This document shows, piece after piece, positions 8,267-17,455 of a stretch of 51,597 nucleotides of DNA. The notes under the pieces are model-generated. The model was given only the letters and a program-made list of their open reading frames with translations. It searched no databases and was not told the DNA's origin. A program made the translations under genes and the position numbers. Source of the stretch: Kyrpidia sp. (GTDB lineage Bacteria; Bacillota; Bacilli; Kyrpidiales; Kyrpidiaceae); NCBI GenBank assembly GCA_029960885.1, contig JASBVV010000008.1:1-51597 (forward strand), read 5' to 3'. Position 1 is the stretch's first letter, and each line of letters begins with the position of its first letter.

Positions 8267-9541
8267 ATGGGACGGGCGGAAGAAAAGGTGTTGAAAGACC
8301 CGGTGCACAACTACATCCGGGTGCGCGATCCGCTGATTTGGCGCCTCATCAACACCCGGGTGTTTCAGCGTTTGCGGCGGATCCGGCAATTGGGCACCTC
8401 GTTTTTGACGTTTCACGGAGCCGAACACAGCCGGTTCACCCATTCACTCGGGGCGTACGAGACGATGCGAAAGGTCATCGACCATTTTTCCCGGAATCAC
8501 GGGTGGGTGCCGGACGAGCGCACGCGGATGTTGGGCTTGGCGGCGGCACTGCTTCACGACATTGGACACGGTCCTTTTTCCCACGCCGTGGAAAAAGCGA
8601 TACAGCAGCGCCATGAATGGTGGACCGAACGGCTCCTTCGGGAAGAGGATGAACTGCGGGCCGTTCTCGGTGAGATGGACGACCGGTTTGCCGACGATGT
8701 GGCAGGGGTCATTATCGGCCGCACGCCTCATTCGTTGCTGCACCGGTTGATCACCGGCCAACTGGACGTAGACCGCATGGATTATCTGCTGCGGGATGCG
8801 TTGTACACCGGAGTGGCTTATGGACAGTTCGAATTGGAGCGGCTCATCCGGGTAATGATGCCGGGGGAATCGGATGTTCTGGTGAAACCCAGCGGGAGGT
8901 TAACCGTCGAGCAATACATGCTGGCCCGGTATTTTATGTATGCGCAGGTCTATTTTCACCCCACCACGGTGGGTTCGGACCTGCTGGTGCGGAACATTCT
9001 GGATCGGGCGAAAAAATTGTGGCACCAAGGGGCCCTTCGCGAGATCCCTCCGCTCTGGGAGCCGTGGATGGCGGATGATCCCGGAGAGTTGTCGGTCGAG
9101 GCCTTCATCGGTATGGACGATGCCGTGTTTATGGCCGGTCTTGCCCAGTGGGTTCGCAGCCCGGACCCTGTCCTCTCCGATCTGGCCGGCCGGCTGCTTC
9201 ATCGCCGGCTTTTCGAGTCGGTGCCGGTGGCGGATCTGACGCCGGAATTGGAACGGCTCATCCGGGACACATTTATTCAGGCGGGACTCGATCCCGACAG
9301 TTATCTGGGGCTGGTCCGCGTGACGGTGGACGGCTCAGGGAACCGGGAGCCCGTCTGGCTCGCGGACGCCGCCGGGGATCGGACGAACTTATTTGACCGC
9401 TCTTTGCTGTTGCAGTCCCTGGCTCCGATCACCGTTACCCGTTTGTATTACCCGGCGGATCTGATTGCAGCGGCCGGAGAGCGCGCGGCGCCGCTTCGCC
9501 GTCTGCTCGGGTCCTTGGCCGATGCCGCCGGGAGATCGTGA
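8267..9541 (+). CDS. ywfO: HD-domain phosphohydrolase (YwfO/SAMHD1-like)
   Basis: A 424-residue soluble HD-superfamily protein similar to Bacillus YwfO and the dNTPase SAMHD1. Metal-site motifs are EHSRFTHSLGA (53-63), LLHDIGHGPFSH (95-106) and LDVDRMDYLLRD (166-177). These supply the H...HD...D set. The likely reaction is hydrolysis of dNTPs or a related nucleotide, which is inferred from the family. The ATG follows GGGGGAGA by eight bases. The gene stands alone between ytaF (divergent) and a glycosyltransferase gene. Confidence 0.85.
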   Translation: MGRAEEKVLKDPVHNYIRVRDPLIWRLINTRVFQRLRRIRQLGTSFLTFHGAEHSRFTHSLGAYETMRKVIDHFSRNHGWVPDERTRMLGLAAALLHDIGHGPFSHAVEKAIQQRHEWWTERLLREEDELRAVLGEMDDRFADDVAGVIIGRTPHSLLHRLITGQLDVDRMDYLLRDALYTGVAYGQFELERLIRVMMPGESDVLVKPSGRLTVEQYMLARYFMYAQVYFHPTTVGSDLLVRNILDRAKKLWHQGALREIPPLWEPWMADDPGELSVEAFIGMDDAVFMAGLAQWVRSPDPVLSDLAGRLLHRRLFESVPVADLTPELERLIRDTFIQAGLDPDSYLGLVRVTVDGSGNREPVWLADAAGDRTNLFDRSLLLQSLAPITVTRLYYPADLIAAAGERAAPLRRLLGSLADAAGRS

Positions 9542-9666
9542 GGCCCTGCGGCGCGGCCGGCCGGGGACCTCCGGCAAAATGTTGCGCGAGATCCCGGAAA
9601 ATTGGAGAAAATGAAGGATGGTGACGAGTCATGGCCAACCGGCGTTCTTTGTCTCCTCTGCCGGGG

Positions 9667-9696
9667 TTGTGGAAGATTTTCCGTCCGTGGTATAGT
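9667..9696 (+). promoter_or_regulatory. Candidate sigma-A promoter for the GT2 gene
   Basis: TTGTGG (9667-9672), an 18-base spacer and TATAGT (9691-9696). It leaves a leader of roughly 110 bases with small GC-rich hairpins; no known riboswitch motif was recognised in it. Confidence 0.55.
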
Positions 9697-9813
9697 GGGT
9701 GAGAATTAAGCTCTTTGTGTCCATACTATGCCCTGACGGTGCCGGCCGGTCGTCCGGCAGCGCGGTGCCGCGGGGACGGCCCTGCGGGGACGGGAAAAGA
9801 GAGGGAGTCGTGG

Positions 9814-11061
9814 ATGGATCTTGTACACGTGCTGACGGACGGCTTTTTTATCCTCCTTCAGGTGGTGGCCGCGGTGGTCGGCATGTACCAAGTGGTACTG
9901 TCGCTGTTCGGGGTGCGGCGTCGCCGAAAAACGAAGGAGCATCCACCGACAAAATCGTTTGCTGTCCTCATTGCGGCACACAACGAAGAAAAGGTGATCG
10001 CCCCGCTCATTGAGAATTTGTTGCGGCTGGACTACCCCAGGGAACTCTATGACGTGTTCGTGATTTGTGACAATTGCACGGACAATACGGCGGGTGTCGC
10101 TCGGCGGGCGGGAGCCATCGCTTATGAGCGGTTCGATCCGGAGAAACGCGGCAAAGGCTATGCGATCGAGTGGATGCTGGATCAGTTGTGGAAACGACCG
10201 CGTCAATACGATGCGGTGGTGATGTTCGACGCGGACAACCTGGTTTCACCCAACTTTTTACAGGTGATGAACAACAAGCTGTGCGACGGAGCCCGGGTGA
10301 TCCAGGGTTACCTGGACGTGAAAAATCCTTACGATTCCTGGGTGAGCATTTCCTACGGCTGCGCGTATTGGTACACCAACCGGATGTGGCAGTTGGCGCG
10401 GTACAACCTGGGGTTGCCCAACGCCCTGGGAGGAACCGGGGTTTGTATAGACACGGCGCTGCTCAAGGAGATCGGGTGGGGGGCGACCAGCCTGACGGAG
10501 GATCTGGAGTTTGGGGTCCGGTGCGTCATGCGCGGCATCTATCCCACCTGGGCCCACGACGCCTGCGTGTACGATGAGAAGCCGCTCGACCTCAAGGCTT
10601 CCATGCGTCAGCGGCTCCGCTGGATGCAGGGTCATTTCGATTGCTCCCATCGGTATTTTTGGCCGCTGATGCGAAAGAGTTTGCGGGAGCGCAACTGGGC
10701 GATGCTGGATGCCGCGCTGTATTTGTTTCAGCCGATGCGGATGCTGATTGTGTTGTTGACCACGGGAATGTTGTATTTTCAGGTTTTTTCTCCGGATTTC
10801 TTTCAGTTGACAAACATCAGCCAACTGTTCCCGAACTGGTTCTGGGTGAGCTTGAACATCTTCCTGTACGCGCAGCTGCCCATCGCGATGATGCTCGAAC
10901 GGATTCCCGCGAAAGCGTTTCTGGGCCTGTTCGTCGTCCCGGTGTTCATGCTGACCTGGTTTCCCGTAACCACCGCGGCCTTCTTCACCCGGCGGAACCG
11001 GGTGTGGAATCACACCTTACATACCCGAGCCATTCGGTTGGATGAGATCAGAAGCCGATAA
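9814..11061 (+). CDS. Membrane glycosyltransferase, family 2
   Basis: A 415-residue processive-type GT2 enzyme. One helix lies at about 8-30 and several from about 295 on, flanking a cytosolic catalytic domain. AHNEE (55-59) begins the nucleotide-sugar fold. DADN (139-142) is the metal-binding motif, TED (228-230) the catalytic acid and QRLRW (266-270) the QxxRW acceptor motif. This set is typical of hyaluronan/cellulose/poly-GlcNAc synthase relatives, so a polysaccharide or glycolipid product is likely. The ATG at 9814 follows GAGAGGGAG. There are no partner genes that would reveal the substrate. Confidence 0.85.
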   Translation: MDLVHVLTDGFFILLQVVAAVVGMYQVVLSLFGVRRRRKTKEHPPTKSFAVLIAAHNEEKVIAPLIENLLRLDYPRELYDVFVICDNCTDNTAGVARRAGAIAYERFDPEKRGKGYAIEWMLDQLWKRPRQYDAVVMFDADNLVSPNFLQVMNNKLCDGARVIQGYLDVKNPYDSWVSISYGCAYWYTNRMWQLARYNLGLPNALGGTGVCIDTALLKEIGWGATSLTEDLEFGVRCVMRGIYPTWAHDACVYDEKPLDLKASMRQRLRWMQGHFDCSHRYFWPLMRKSLRERNWAMLDAALYLFQPMRMLIVLLTTGMLYFQVFSPDFFQLTNISQLFPNWFWVSLNIFLYAQLPIAMMLERIPAKAFLGLFVVPVFMLTWFPVTTAAFFTRRNRVWNHTLHTRAIRLDEIRSR

Positions 11062-11082
11062 GCGGCTTGTTCAAGTGGTCGG

Positions 11083-11110
11083 GCGGCCCGCGTCTCACCA
11101 AGCGGGCCGC
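11083..11110. terminator. GC-rich hairpin between convergent genes
   Basis: A perfect nine-base-pair stem (GCGGCCCGC with GCGGGCCGC) and ten-base loop between the 3' ends of the GT2 gene and yunC. Neither strand has more than two T residues after it, so any terminator role would be U-tract-poor. Confidence 0.5.
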
Positions 11111-11117
11111 TTGCGTG

Positions 11118-11456
11118 TCAGCCGAAGGTGCGGGGGCCGGCGTTCTTCTCGTGGGCCAAGAGGGCGGCGATGGCCGCCCGGCCGGTCATCCCCGGGAGCC
11201 AACCGATGGCCGCAGCGGCTTCGGTGACCTGGTCCAAGGGAGCGGCCAGAAGTTCTTCCACGGTTTTCACACCCACCGCCCGGCCGGCGATAATCGCCCG
11301 GTCCTTCAACCGAGTGTTGAGAAGCCCGACATCCAGTGCGCCGCACATGACATAGCCGGTGGCGGCGGCGACGGCGACCAGGGTTGTTTTCGGGAGAGTC
11401 ACCTGGATGGCAAGAGCCGTCCCTTCCTCGAAAGTCAGCGGTTCCACGCGGATCAC
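11118..11456 (-). CDS. yunC: YunC family (DUF1805) protein
   Basis: A small soluble DUF1805 protein of 112 residues like Bacillus YunC, function unknown. The core is LPKTTLVAVAAATGYVMCGALDV followed by LNTRLKDRAIIAGRAVGVKTVEELL, with the helix-hairpin-like end AIGWLPGMTGRAAI. A GTG start at 11456 is favoured: CAGGGAGG lies seven bases upstream and the resulting N terminus (MIRVEPLTF) fits the family. The ATG at 11495 overlaps a perfect TATAAT, so it is more likely promoter than coding. Confidence 0.82.
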   Translation of the reverse strand: MIRVEPLTFEEGTALAIQVTLPKTTLVAVAAATGYVMCGALDVGLLNTRLKDRAIIAGRAVGVKTVEELLAAPLDQVTEAAAAIGWLPGMTGRAAIAALLAHEKNAGPRTFG

Positions 11457-11493
11457 GGCAACGCCTCCCTGCGGGGAAATTTCCCATCGGGCC

Positions 11494-11499
11494 ATTATA
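11494..11499 (-). promoter_or_regulatory. Perfect -10 box for yunC
   Basis: TATAAT on the minus strand, 38 bases before the chosen GTG start. The -35 region is poor. Confidence 0.45.
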
Positions 11500-11625
11500 T
11501 GATCCCGTTTTCCGGGCCGGTGAGGGCGCGAGCACAGAGGATCCGGAGTGGCGGGTTTTTTCCGGTTTCGATGTGATAGGATAGAGAAGAAGGATTTTGC
11601 CGATCAGTGGACAGGGGGAAGGGGT

Positions 11626-12699
11626 ATGGATCCATCGCTGGAGTTGTTGAAAGAGTTGACCGAAGCGCCCGGCGCGCCGGGGGCCGAGGGCCCAGTTCGG
11701 GAGCTGATGCGCAAATACCTGAACACCTTGGTCGACGAAGTGATGCAGGACGGCCTCGGCAGTATCGTGGGGAAAAAGGTGGGGGATCCTTCCGGACCCA
11801 AAGTCATGGTCATGGGTCATATGGACGAAGTGGCCTTTCTCATCACCCAGATCACACCGGATGGGTTTCTCCGGTTTGAAACCCTCGGGGGCTGGTGGGA
11901 ACAGGTCATGTTGGCCCAACGTGTTCGCATTGTGACCCGCAAGGGTGAACTCATCGGGGTCGTCGGGTCGAAGCCGCCCCACATCCTCCCGAAAGAGGAG
12001 CGGGACAGGGTGGTTCGAAAAAAGGACATGTTTATCGACATCGGCGCCGGAAGCCGGGAGGAGGCTCTCGAATTCGGCGTTCGCCCCGGAGATCCCGCGG
12101 TGCCGGTGTGTCCCTTCACGGTCATGTCCGGCGGGAAGTTCGTCATGGGCAAGGCCATCGACAACCGGTCCGGCTGTGCCGCCGTGGTGGACATGTTGCG
12201 GCGGCTGAAAGAGGCCGACCATCCCAACGTGGTGTTCGCCGGAGCGACGGTGCAGGAGGAAGTGGGGCTGAGGGGCGCCCAAACGGTGGCACAATGGATC
12301 CAGCCGGATGTGTTTTTGGCGGTGGATGTCGGGATTGCCGGCGACACGCCCGGTATCGGCAATCACGAGGCGCTGGGAAAATGCGGAAAAGGCCCGCTGA
12401 TCCTCTTGTATGATGCTACCCTGGTCCCCAACGGCAAGCTCCGGGATCTGGTCATCGATACGGCGGAAGAGTTGGGGATTCCCTATCAGTTCGATGCCAT
12501 GGCCGGAGGCGGAACGGATGCGGGACGGGCCCATTTGGCGGGCAAGGGGGTGCCCTCCATCGTCATTGGGTTCCCGACCCGGTATATCCACAGCCACGCG
12601 GCTTTATTGCACCGCGAGGACTATGATCAGGCCGTCCGTTTGTTGACCGAGGTGGTGCGGCGGCTGGATCGCCGTACGGTGGACGAGTTGACCCGGTGA
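11626..12699 (+). CDS. ysdC: M42 family metallo-aminopeptidase
   Basis: A 357-residue dinuclear-metal aminopeptidase of family M42, like Bacillus YsdC/FrvX, degrading peptides in the cytoplasm. Visible metal and catalytic residues are His65 in GHMDE, Asp179 in AIDNRSG, the Glu pair 211-212 in QEEVGLRGA, Asp234 in AVDVG and a histidine at 322 or 324 in RYIHSHAA. The start at 11626 is preceded by CAGGGGGAAGGGG. Full length for the family, with no sign of decay. Natural substrate is unknown; M42 enzymes usually form large tetrahedral assemblies. Confidence 0.88.
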   Translation: MDPSLELLKELTEAPGAPGAEGPVRELMRKYLNTLVDEVMQDGLGSIVGKKVGDPSGPKVMVMGHMDEVAFLITQITPDGFLRFETLGGWWEQVMLAQRVRIVTRKGELIGVVGSKPPHILPKEERDRVVRKKDMFIDIGAGSREEALEFGVRPGDPAVPVCPFTVMSGGKFVMGKAIDNRSGCAAVVDMLRRLKEADHPNVVFAGATVQEEVGLRGAQTVAQWIQPDVFLAVDVGIAGDTPGIGNHEALGKCGKGPLILLYDATLVPNGKLRDLVIDTAEELGIPYQFDAMAGGGTDAGRAHLAGKGVPSIVIGFPTRYIHSHAALLHREDYDQAVRLLTEVVRRLDRRTVDELTR

Positions 12700-12753
12700 T
12701 TTGAACCGGAGTTGCCGCCGAGATTGCGGGGCCAGGGCGCTGGGAGAGGGGGG

Positions 12754-13011
12754 TCACCCCTCCACCCGCTCCCGCCGGATTTTGTCAATGACGATCTGAA
12801 GGGCGGAGACCGGCGAGGGAACCACGGGGCTGCCGTACACCACGATTTTGTCGCTGAATTGGGGCATGCCCACAGCGTAAAACTCACCGCCCGCCGTTTC
12901 GAACAGCTCGATTCCGTATTCGTTGCCTCCGATCTGGAATGTGAATGTTTCCTTGCGCAACAGGCTTGCTCCGGGAGGGAGCTCCACGGAGGCCCAATCG
13001 CCGGATTTCAC
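12754..13011 (-). CDS. Hypothetical protein, 85 residues
   Basis: I do not recognise this gene. It encodes an 85-residue soluble protein, predicted mostly beta followed by a helix, ending in a basic helix (DKIRRERVEG). The GTG start has AAAGGGGAGA about five bases upstream, which together with normal codon use supports it being real. It is antisense-flanked by two plus-strand genes and lies alone. Confidence 0.55.
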   Translation of the reverse strand: MKSGDWASVELPPGASLLRKETFTFQIGGNEYGIELFETAGGEFYAVGMPQFSDKIVVYGSPVVPSPVSALQIVIDKIRRERVEG

Positions 13012-13099
13012 TTTCGTCTCCCCTTTCCGGAATTCCCCTTTGATACGGTTTATTCTACCGTGTACGGCGGTGTCGTGCCAAGGCAGGGAGGGTTTTCGA

Positions 13100-14266
13100 A
13101 TGCAACCGCTGGTGTTGCCTTTTGTTCATGGTGAATGGTTTGATACCCCCGCGGTGGTCGTCCACCGGCCCACATTGGATCGGAATATCCAGAAGATGGC
13201 GGATTTTGCCTCGGAGAAAGGGGTGGCGCTTCGCCCCCATATGAAGACCCATAAGACGGTGGAGGTGGCCCGCCGGCAGCGACTGGCCGGGATCCAGGGG
13301 ATCACCGTGGCGAAACTCGGAGAAGCGGAAGTGTTCGCCGATGCCGGGTTTCGAGACATCACCGTGGCCTATCCGGTTGTATCCACCGTGAAGCGCCGCC
13401 GCCTGACGGCGTTGGCGGCCCGGGCTCGGGTTACCACGGTGGTCGACGATTTGGAACAGGTGGACGTCCTCGCCCGGTCTGCCGAGGAGCGCGCGGTCTC
13501 CGTCGGCCTGTGGATCAAAATCGACACCGGGCTGCACCGGTGCGGAATTCCCGCCGAGGCGGAGGACCGGGTGGCCGCCGTGGCTTCCCGGATTGTGCGA
13601 TGGGAGGAGCGATGGCGGAAGGAGCCGGGGGGCGGGGTGTATTTTGCCGGGCTGCTCACCCATGCGGGGCACGCCTACGGGGCCTCTTCCAGAGAGGAGG
13701 TCGAGGCCATCGCCCGGTCGGAGGGTGAGCAGTTGACGGCGTTGAAACGGGCTCTCCGGCTCAGAGGTCTGCCCTGCCCGGAGTTGAGTGCCGGGTCGAC
13801 GCCCACGGCGTTCGGGGTGGCGGGCGTCCCGGGAATCACGGAGATTCGCCCGGGCAATTACGTTTTTTACGACCGAACCCAGGTGCGGCTGGGCGTGGCC
13901 GATTGGTCCGATTGTGCGCTTCGGGTGGTGGCCCGGGTGGTCAGCCGCCCGGCGCCGACCCGCTGCGTCATTGATGCGGGGTCGAAAACGCTGGGGCTGG
14001 ATCAGGGTGCCCACGGAAGCCGGGGAGTAACGGGATTCGGCGCAGTGTGCGGATCCGTGGGATTGGAAGTGACGCGGCTGTCGGAGGAACACGGGGTGAT
14101 CGAGGAAAGGGACGGCACCGCCGAAGTGCCCCAGGTGGGCGCGATGGTCGAGATCATCCCCAATCACGCATGCCCGGTGGTGAATTTGACCCGGCGGCTG
14201 GGCGTGGTCGGTGAGGGAGGATGGGAGGGCTGGTGGTCGGTGGATGCCGCCGGACGCGTGGATTGA
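13100..14266 (+). CDS. PLP fold-III enzyme, D-threonine aldolase/D-serine dehydratase-like
   Basis: A 388-residue enzyme with an alanine-racemase-type barrel and C-terminal beta domain. PHMKTHKT at 47-54 holds the PLP lysine (probably Lys49). The family's metal pair is present as His356 and Cys358 in IIPNHACPVVN. LSAGSTPT and GNYVFYD are further family motifs. These enzymes cleave D-threonine to glycine and acetaldehyde or dehydrate D-serine. Which of the two applies cannot be decided here. The ATG follows CAGGGAGGG. D-amino-acid turnover during spore formation or envelope recycling is a guess. Confidence 0.82.
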   Translation: MQPLVLPFVHGEWFDTPAVVVHRPTLDRNIQKMADFASEKGVALRPHMKTHKTVEVARRQRLAGIQGITVAKLGEAEVFADAGFRDITVAYPVVSTVKRRRLTALAARARVTTVVDDLEQVDVLARSAEERAVSVGLWIKIDTGLHRCGIPAEAEDRVAAVASRIVRWEERWRKEPGGGVYFAGLLTHAGHAYGASSREEVEAIARSEGEQLTALKRALRLRGLPCPELSAGSTPTAFGVAGVPGITEIRPGNYVFYDRTQVRLGVADWSDCALRVVARVVSRPAPTRCVIDAGSKTLGLDQGAHGSRGVTGFGAVCGSVGLEVTRLSEEHGVIEERDGTAEVPQVGAMVEIIPNHACPVVNLTRRLGVVGEGGWEGWWSVDAAGRVD

Positions 14267-14370
14267 AGGATTCTGGAACAAAAACGCCGCTTCCTTCGTC
14301 TTGTAGGTTGAGTGAGTGATCCCCGGGGACTCGGATCGGGTGTTCGACGGGATGAAGGGAGTGGAGCAGG

Positions 14371-14535
14371 ATGTCCTTAGCGGTTTTGCCTCGAGGTCGC
14401 TCTCCCAGGTTGAAAACTTCCTGTCCGTATTGCCGCAGTGAACGTACGCGCTTGGTCCGCATGCTGGTTCAGCAGCGCCATGAAAGGTGGATGTGCCTGC
14501 GCTGCCGAGAACAGTTTGACATACGGGATCGGTAA
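14371..14535 (+). CDS. 54-residue double-CxxC zinc-ribbon protein
   Basis: A short ORF encoding a basic protein with CPYC at residues 18-21 and CLRC at 42-45, the spacing of a small zinc ribbon. An AAGGGA/GGAG ribosome site lies just upstream and a strong terminator follows the stop by about 40 bases, which together argue for a real gene. The family is not recognised; nucleic-acid binding is a common role for such folds but is only inferred. Confidence 0.6.
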   Translation: MSLAVLPRGRSPRLKTSCPYCRSERTRLVRMLVQQRHERWMCLRCREQFDIRDR

Positions 14536-14573
14536 TCCGACCCCCGTACAACCGACCGGCCATGAGCCGGGTA

Positions 14574-14618
14574 AAGGGACTGTCCGCAAACCATGATACA
14601 GGTGGACAGTCCTTTTTT
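14574..14618 (+). terminator. Rho-independent terminator after the CxxC gene
   Basis: GGACTGTCC (14577-14585) pairs perfectly with GGACAGTCC (14604-14612), followed by six T residues. Confidence 0.85.
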
Positions 14619-14680
14619 CGTCGGGAATGTGTCGCTCCGAATCCCCGCGGTCGGACGCCTCCGTTTGTTTGCCGGCAGAC

Positions 14681-14712
14681 AAAAAATGGGCCCGGGGCAC
14701 CGGGCCCCGGGC
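14681..14712 (-). terminator. Rho-independent terminator of korAB
   Basis: On the minus strand GCCCGGGGC pairs with GCCCCGGGC around a five-base loop, followed by CCA and six T residues. It lies about 40 bases past the korB stop. Confidence 0.88.
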
Positions 14713-14752
14713 GGGCGATTCCGAAATGGAGCATGGACATCGCGGGCTTCGC

Positions 14753-15616
14753 TCAGGCGAACTCCTTCACGCACTCCTCGAAAATCCCCGGATCGAGTTC
14801 CAAATTGTGCCGGACCACCGGCTCGGCTTGAAATCCGGGAATCAGTTCCTCGTAAGGGGGGCGTTCTTCCTTATAGATCAGCCCGGTGCACAGCCCCCCG
14901 GTTTCCAGGATTTTCTGCATGGCTTTGTTTCGATCGGAAGGATCGTGCCCCGGATCGTCGTCGAGGTTGACGATGTGCTGCTTAAACCAATCGTAAGTGT
15001 TGACCTTGTTGAATGTCACGCACGGGCTGAACACGTTGACCAGCGCGAACCCTTTGTACCGGATGGCTTCTTCCACCAACCGGGTCAACTGATTGATGTC
15101 GCTGGAAAAGCTTTGGGCGGCAAATCCGATCCCCGCCGCCAGGGCGATTTGGATGGGCCTGACCGCATGTTCAATGTTGCCGGTCGGCGTCGTCTTGGCC
15201 TTAAACCCGTGGGCGCTCGTGGGCGAGGTTTGCCCTTTTGTCAAGCCGTAAATTTGGTTATCCATCACAATGTAGGTAATGTCGAGATTCCGCCGTACGG
15301 CGTGAATGAAATGCCCGAGCCCGATGCCGAACCCGTCCCCGTCGCCCCCTGAGGCGATCACCGTCAGATCCCGGTTGGCCAATTTCAGACCTTGGGCCAA
15401 AGGGAGGGCGCGGCCGTGCACACCGTGAAAACCGTACGTATTGATATATCCGGAAATTCGCCCCGAGCAGCCGATTCCCGACACCACAGCGACCTGCTCC
15501 GGCTCCAAACCCAGACTGGCCAGGGCGCGCTGAATGGCGGCCTGCACCGAAAAATCGCCGCAGCCGGGGCACCAGTTCGGCCGCACGTTGTTGCGAAACT
15601 CCTTGACCGTTGCCAT
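14753..15616 (-). CDS. korB: 2-oxoacid:ferredoxin oxidoreductase, beta subunit
   Basis: The thiamine-diphosphate subunit (287 residues) of a two-subunit oxidoreductase that decarboxylates a 2-oxoacid, most likely 2-oxoglutarate, to the acyl-CoA and reduces ferredoxin. CPGCG (16-20), Cys50 in GIGCSG and a later Cys in FSPCVTF are the expected ligands of the [4Fe-4S] cluster. GDGDGFGIG and DNQIYGLTKGQ form the ThDP site. It starts two bases after the alpha-subunit stop, with AAGGAG upstream, and is followed by a strong terminator. Pyruvate as substrate is possible. Confidence 0.9.
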   Translation of the reverse strand: MATVKEFRNNVRPNWCPGCGDFSVQAAIQRALASLGLEPEQVAVVSGIGCSGRISGYINTYGFHGVHGRALPLAQGLKLANRDLTVIASGGDGDGFGIGLGHFIHAVRRNLDITYIVMDNQIYGLTKGQTSPTSAHGFKAKTTPTGNIEHAVRPIQIALAAGIGFAAQSFSSDINQLTRLVEEAIRYKGFALVNVFSPCVTFNKVNTYDWFKQHIVNLDDDPGHDPSDRNKAMQKILETGGLCTGLIYKEERPPYEELIPGFQAEPVVRHNLELDPGIFEECVKEFA

Positions 15617-15618
15617 GG

Positions 15619-17349
15619 TTAAACCAACTCCTTCAACTGTTGATACAATTCGCCGGGCAAAAACGGGTTGCCGTCGAACTTGGTCACCGATTGCGCGGGC
15701 GTCGTCACGCCGAAAAAGCGCATCAGATGAGCCAATTGGGCGGTGGCGTTGTTCTCGACGACGACGACCTTTTTGGCGCGGTCGGTGTACGAGGACAGCG
15801 CACGGGCCGGGAACGGGGCGAGGACCTTGACATGGGCGTGGCCTATGCGGTACCCGTCCGCGCTCAGCCGTTCCGCCGCCTCCTCGATCGGCCCCCGGGT
15901 GGATCCGATGCCGACCAGCAGGATGTCGCAGTCCTCGGGGCCGGAAAAGGTCACGCTGCCTTCCAACTCCACCCCTTCGAGTTTATGCAGGCGCTTGTGC
16001 ATCATCTTCGCGCGGTTGACGGCGCTCTCGTCCGGCCGTCCCACCTCGTTGTGTTCCACGCCGGTAACGTGGTGAATCCCGCTTTTGACGCCGGGGATCA
16101 CCCGGGGCGAGATGCCGTCTTCGGTGAAGGCGTACCGTTTAAACAATGGCCCGTTCTGCATCGAAGGGTCCACTTCGGTGACCAGCTTGCCCCGGTCGAT
16201 TTCCACAGACTCCCTGTGAAGGGGCTCCACAGTCTGCTTCGCCAGGGACAACGCCAGGTCGGTGATCAGGATAACCGGGCATTGATATCGCTCGGCCAGG
16301 TTAAACGCCCGGGCCGCCTCGTAAAAACATTCCTCCGCCGTGCTCGGGGCCAGGACGATTTTGGGAATCTCGCCGTGGTTGCCGAACAGGACGGCGAATA
16401 GGTCGCTCTGCTCATGTTTGGTCGGCAGACCGGTCGATGGACCGCCACGCTGGGTATCGACGATGACCACCGGAGTTTCGGTCATGCCGGCCAGACCGAT
16501 CGCTTCCATCATCAGGGAGAGACCCGGGCCGGAGGTGGCCGTCATGGCCCGGGCACCGCCGTACGCCGCACCGATGATCATGTTGATCGCGGCGATTTCA
16601 TCTTCGGTCTGAACCACCACGCCCCCCACTTTCGGCATTTTTTTGATGAGGTATTCCATAATGTCCGAAGCCGGAGTGATCGGGTAGGCGGCCATGACCC
16701 GACAACCGGCGGTGAGCGCCCCCAGGCCGATGGCGTCGTTGCCCATCATAAACAGGTGGGAGCCCTTCCCCGATGCGGGTTGAAGTTTCAGTTGGGGCCG
16801 ACCGTCGGACCGTTCTTTCATGAAATTGTAGCCTTGCCGGATGGCCTCCATGTTCTGATCGACGATCTTCTGGCCTTTGCGGGCGAACGTGTCGTGAATC
16901 ACCCCGGAGAAAATCTCCACCGGGAGGTCGAGGACATAGACGGATGCACCCAGGGCCACCATATTTTTCATAATGCTGGAGCCGGCCGTTTCAGCGAGCT
17001 TGGTAAACGGGACGGTGTACAGCACCGCCTCCGCATGGTCCGGAAGGGTGGGGTTGAATTTTTCATCCGCAATGACCATGGCCCCTGGACGCAATTCCTT
17101 GGCGTTGAAATCGATCGACTCTTGGTCGAAGGCGATCAGAATGTCCAGGAAATCGGCGCTCGCCAAACGGCGTTTTGTCGAGACCCTGATTTTGTAGTTC
17201 GTGTGACCGCCCTTGATGCGGGAAGAAAAATGACGGTACCCGTAGATGTAGTACCCTTGGCGATTGAGCGCCGTGGCAAAGGTCTCGCCGGTACTGTCAA
17301 TGCCTTCCCCCTGCTGTCCTCCAACCTTCCACGACAATTCCTCCAACAT
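15619..17349 (-). CDS. korA: 2-oxoacid:ferredoxin oxidoreductase, alpha subunit
   Basis: A 576-residue fusion of the gamma (first ~200 residues) and alpha domains, as in Bacillus KorA. The opening ELSWKVGGQQGEGIDSTG and the later SRIKGGHTNYKIR segment fit the family; YPITPASDIMEYL and TSGPGLSLM belong to the alpha pyrimidine-binding part. The ATG at 17349 is favoured by alignment to the family N terminus and AGAGGAGTGA upstream. An ATG 24 bases earlier with GAAGAGG is possible. First gene of a two-gene operon; a GntR regulator lies just upstream in the same orientation. Confidence 0.9.
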   Translation of the reverse strand: MLEELSWKVGGQQGEGIDSTGETFATALNRQGYYIYGYRHFSSRIKGGHTNYKIRVSTKRRLASADFLDILIAFDQESIDFNAKELRPGAMVIADEKFNPTLPDHAEAVLYTVPFTKLAETAGSSIMKNMVALGASVYVLDLPVEIFSGVIHDTFARKGQKIVDQNMEAIRQGYNFMKERSDGRPQLKLQPASGKGSHLFMMGNDAIGLGALTAGCRVMAAYPITPASDIMEYLIKKMPKVGGVVVQTEDEIAAINMIIGAAYGGARAMTATSGPGLSLMMEAIGLAGMTETPVVIVDTQRGGPSTGLPTKHEQSDLFAVLFGNHGEIPKIVLAPSTAEECFYEAARAFNLAERYQCPVILITDLALSLAKQTVEPLHRESVEIDRGKLVTEVDPSMQNGPLFKRYAFTEDGISPRVIPGVKSGIHHVTGVEHNEVGRPDESAVNRAKMMHKRLHKLEGVELEGSVTFSGPEDCDILLVGIGSTRGPIEEAAERLSADGYRIGHAHVKVLAPFPARALSSYTDRAKKVVVVENNATAQLAHLMRFFGVTTPAQSVTKFDGNPFLPGELYQQLKELV

Positions 17350-17425
17350 ACCATGTGTCACTCCTCTAGTCATCTTGAAAACCTCTTCGGAATCGCCCCA
17401 GCCACCCTCAGCCACAATATAACCG

Positions 17426-17440
17426 AAAAATGGCATTTTT
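17426..17440. promoter_or_regulatory. AT-rich inverted repeat upstream of korA
   Basis: AAAAATG and CATTTTT flank a single G in otherwise GC-rich DNA between the GntR gene and korA. It is near TATATT on the minus strand and could be an operator or promoter element. Confidence 0.35.
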
Positions 17441-17455
17441 ACGCGGCCGGTTCGC

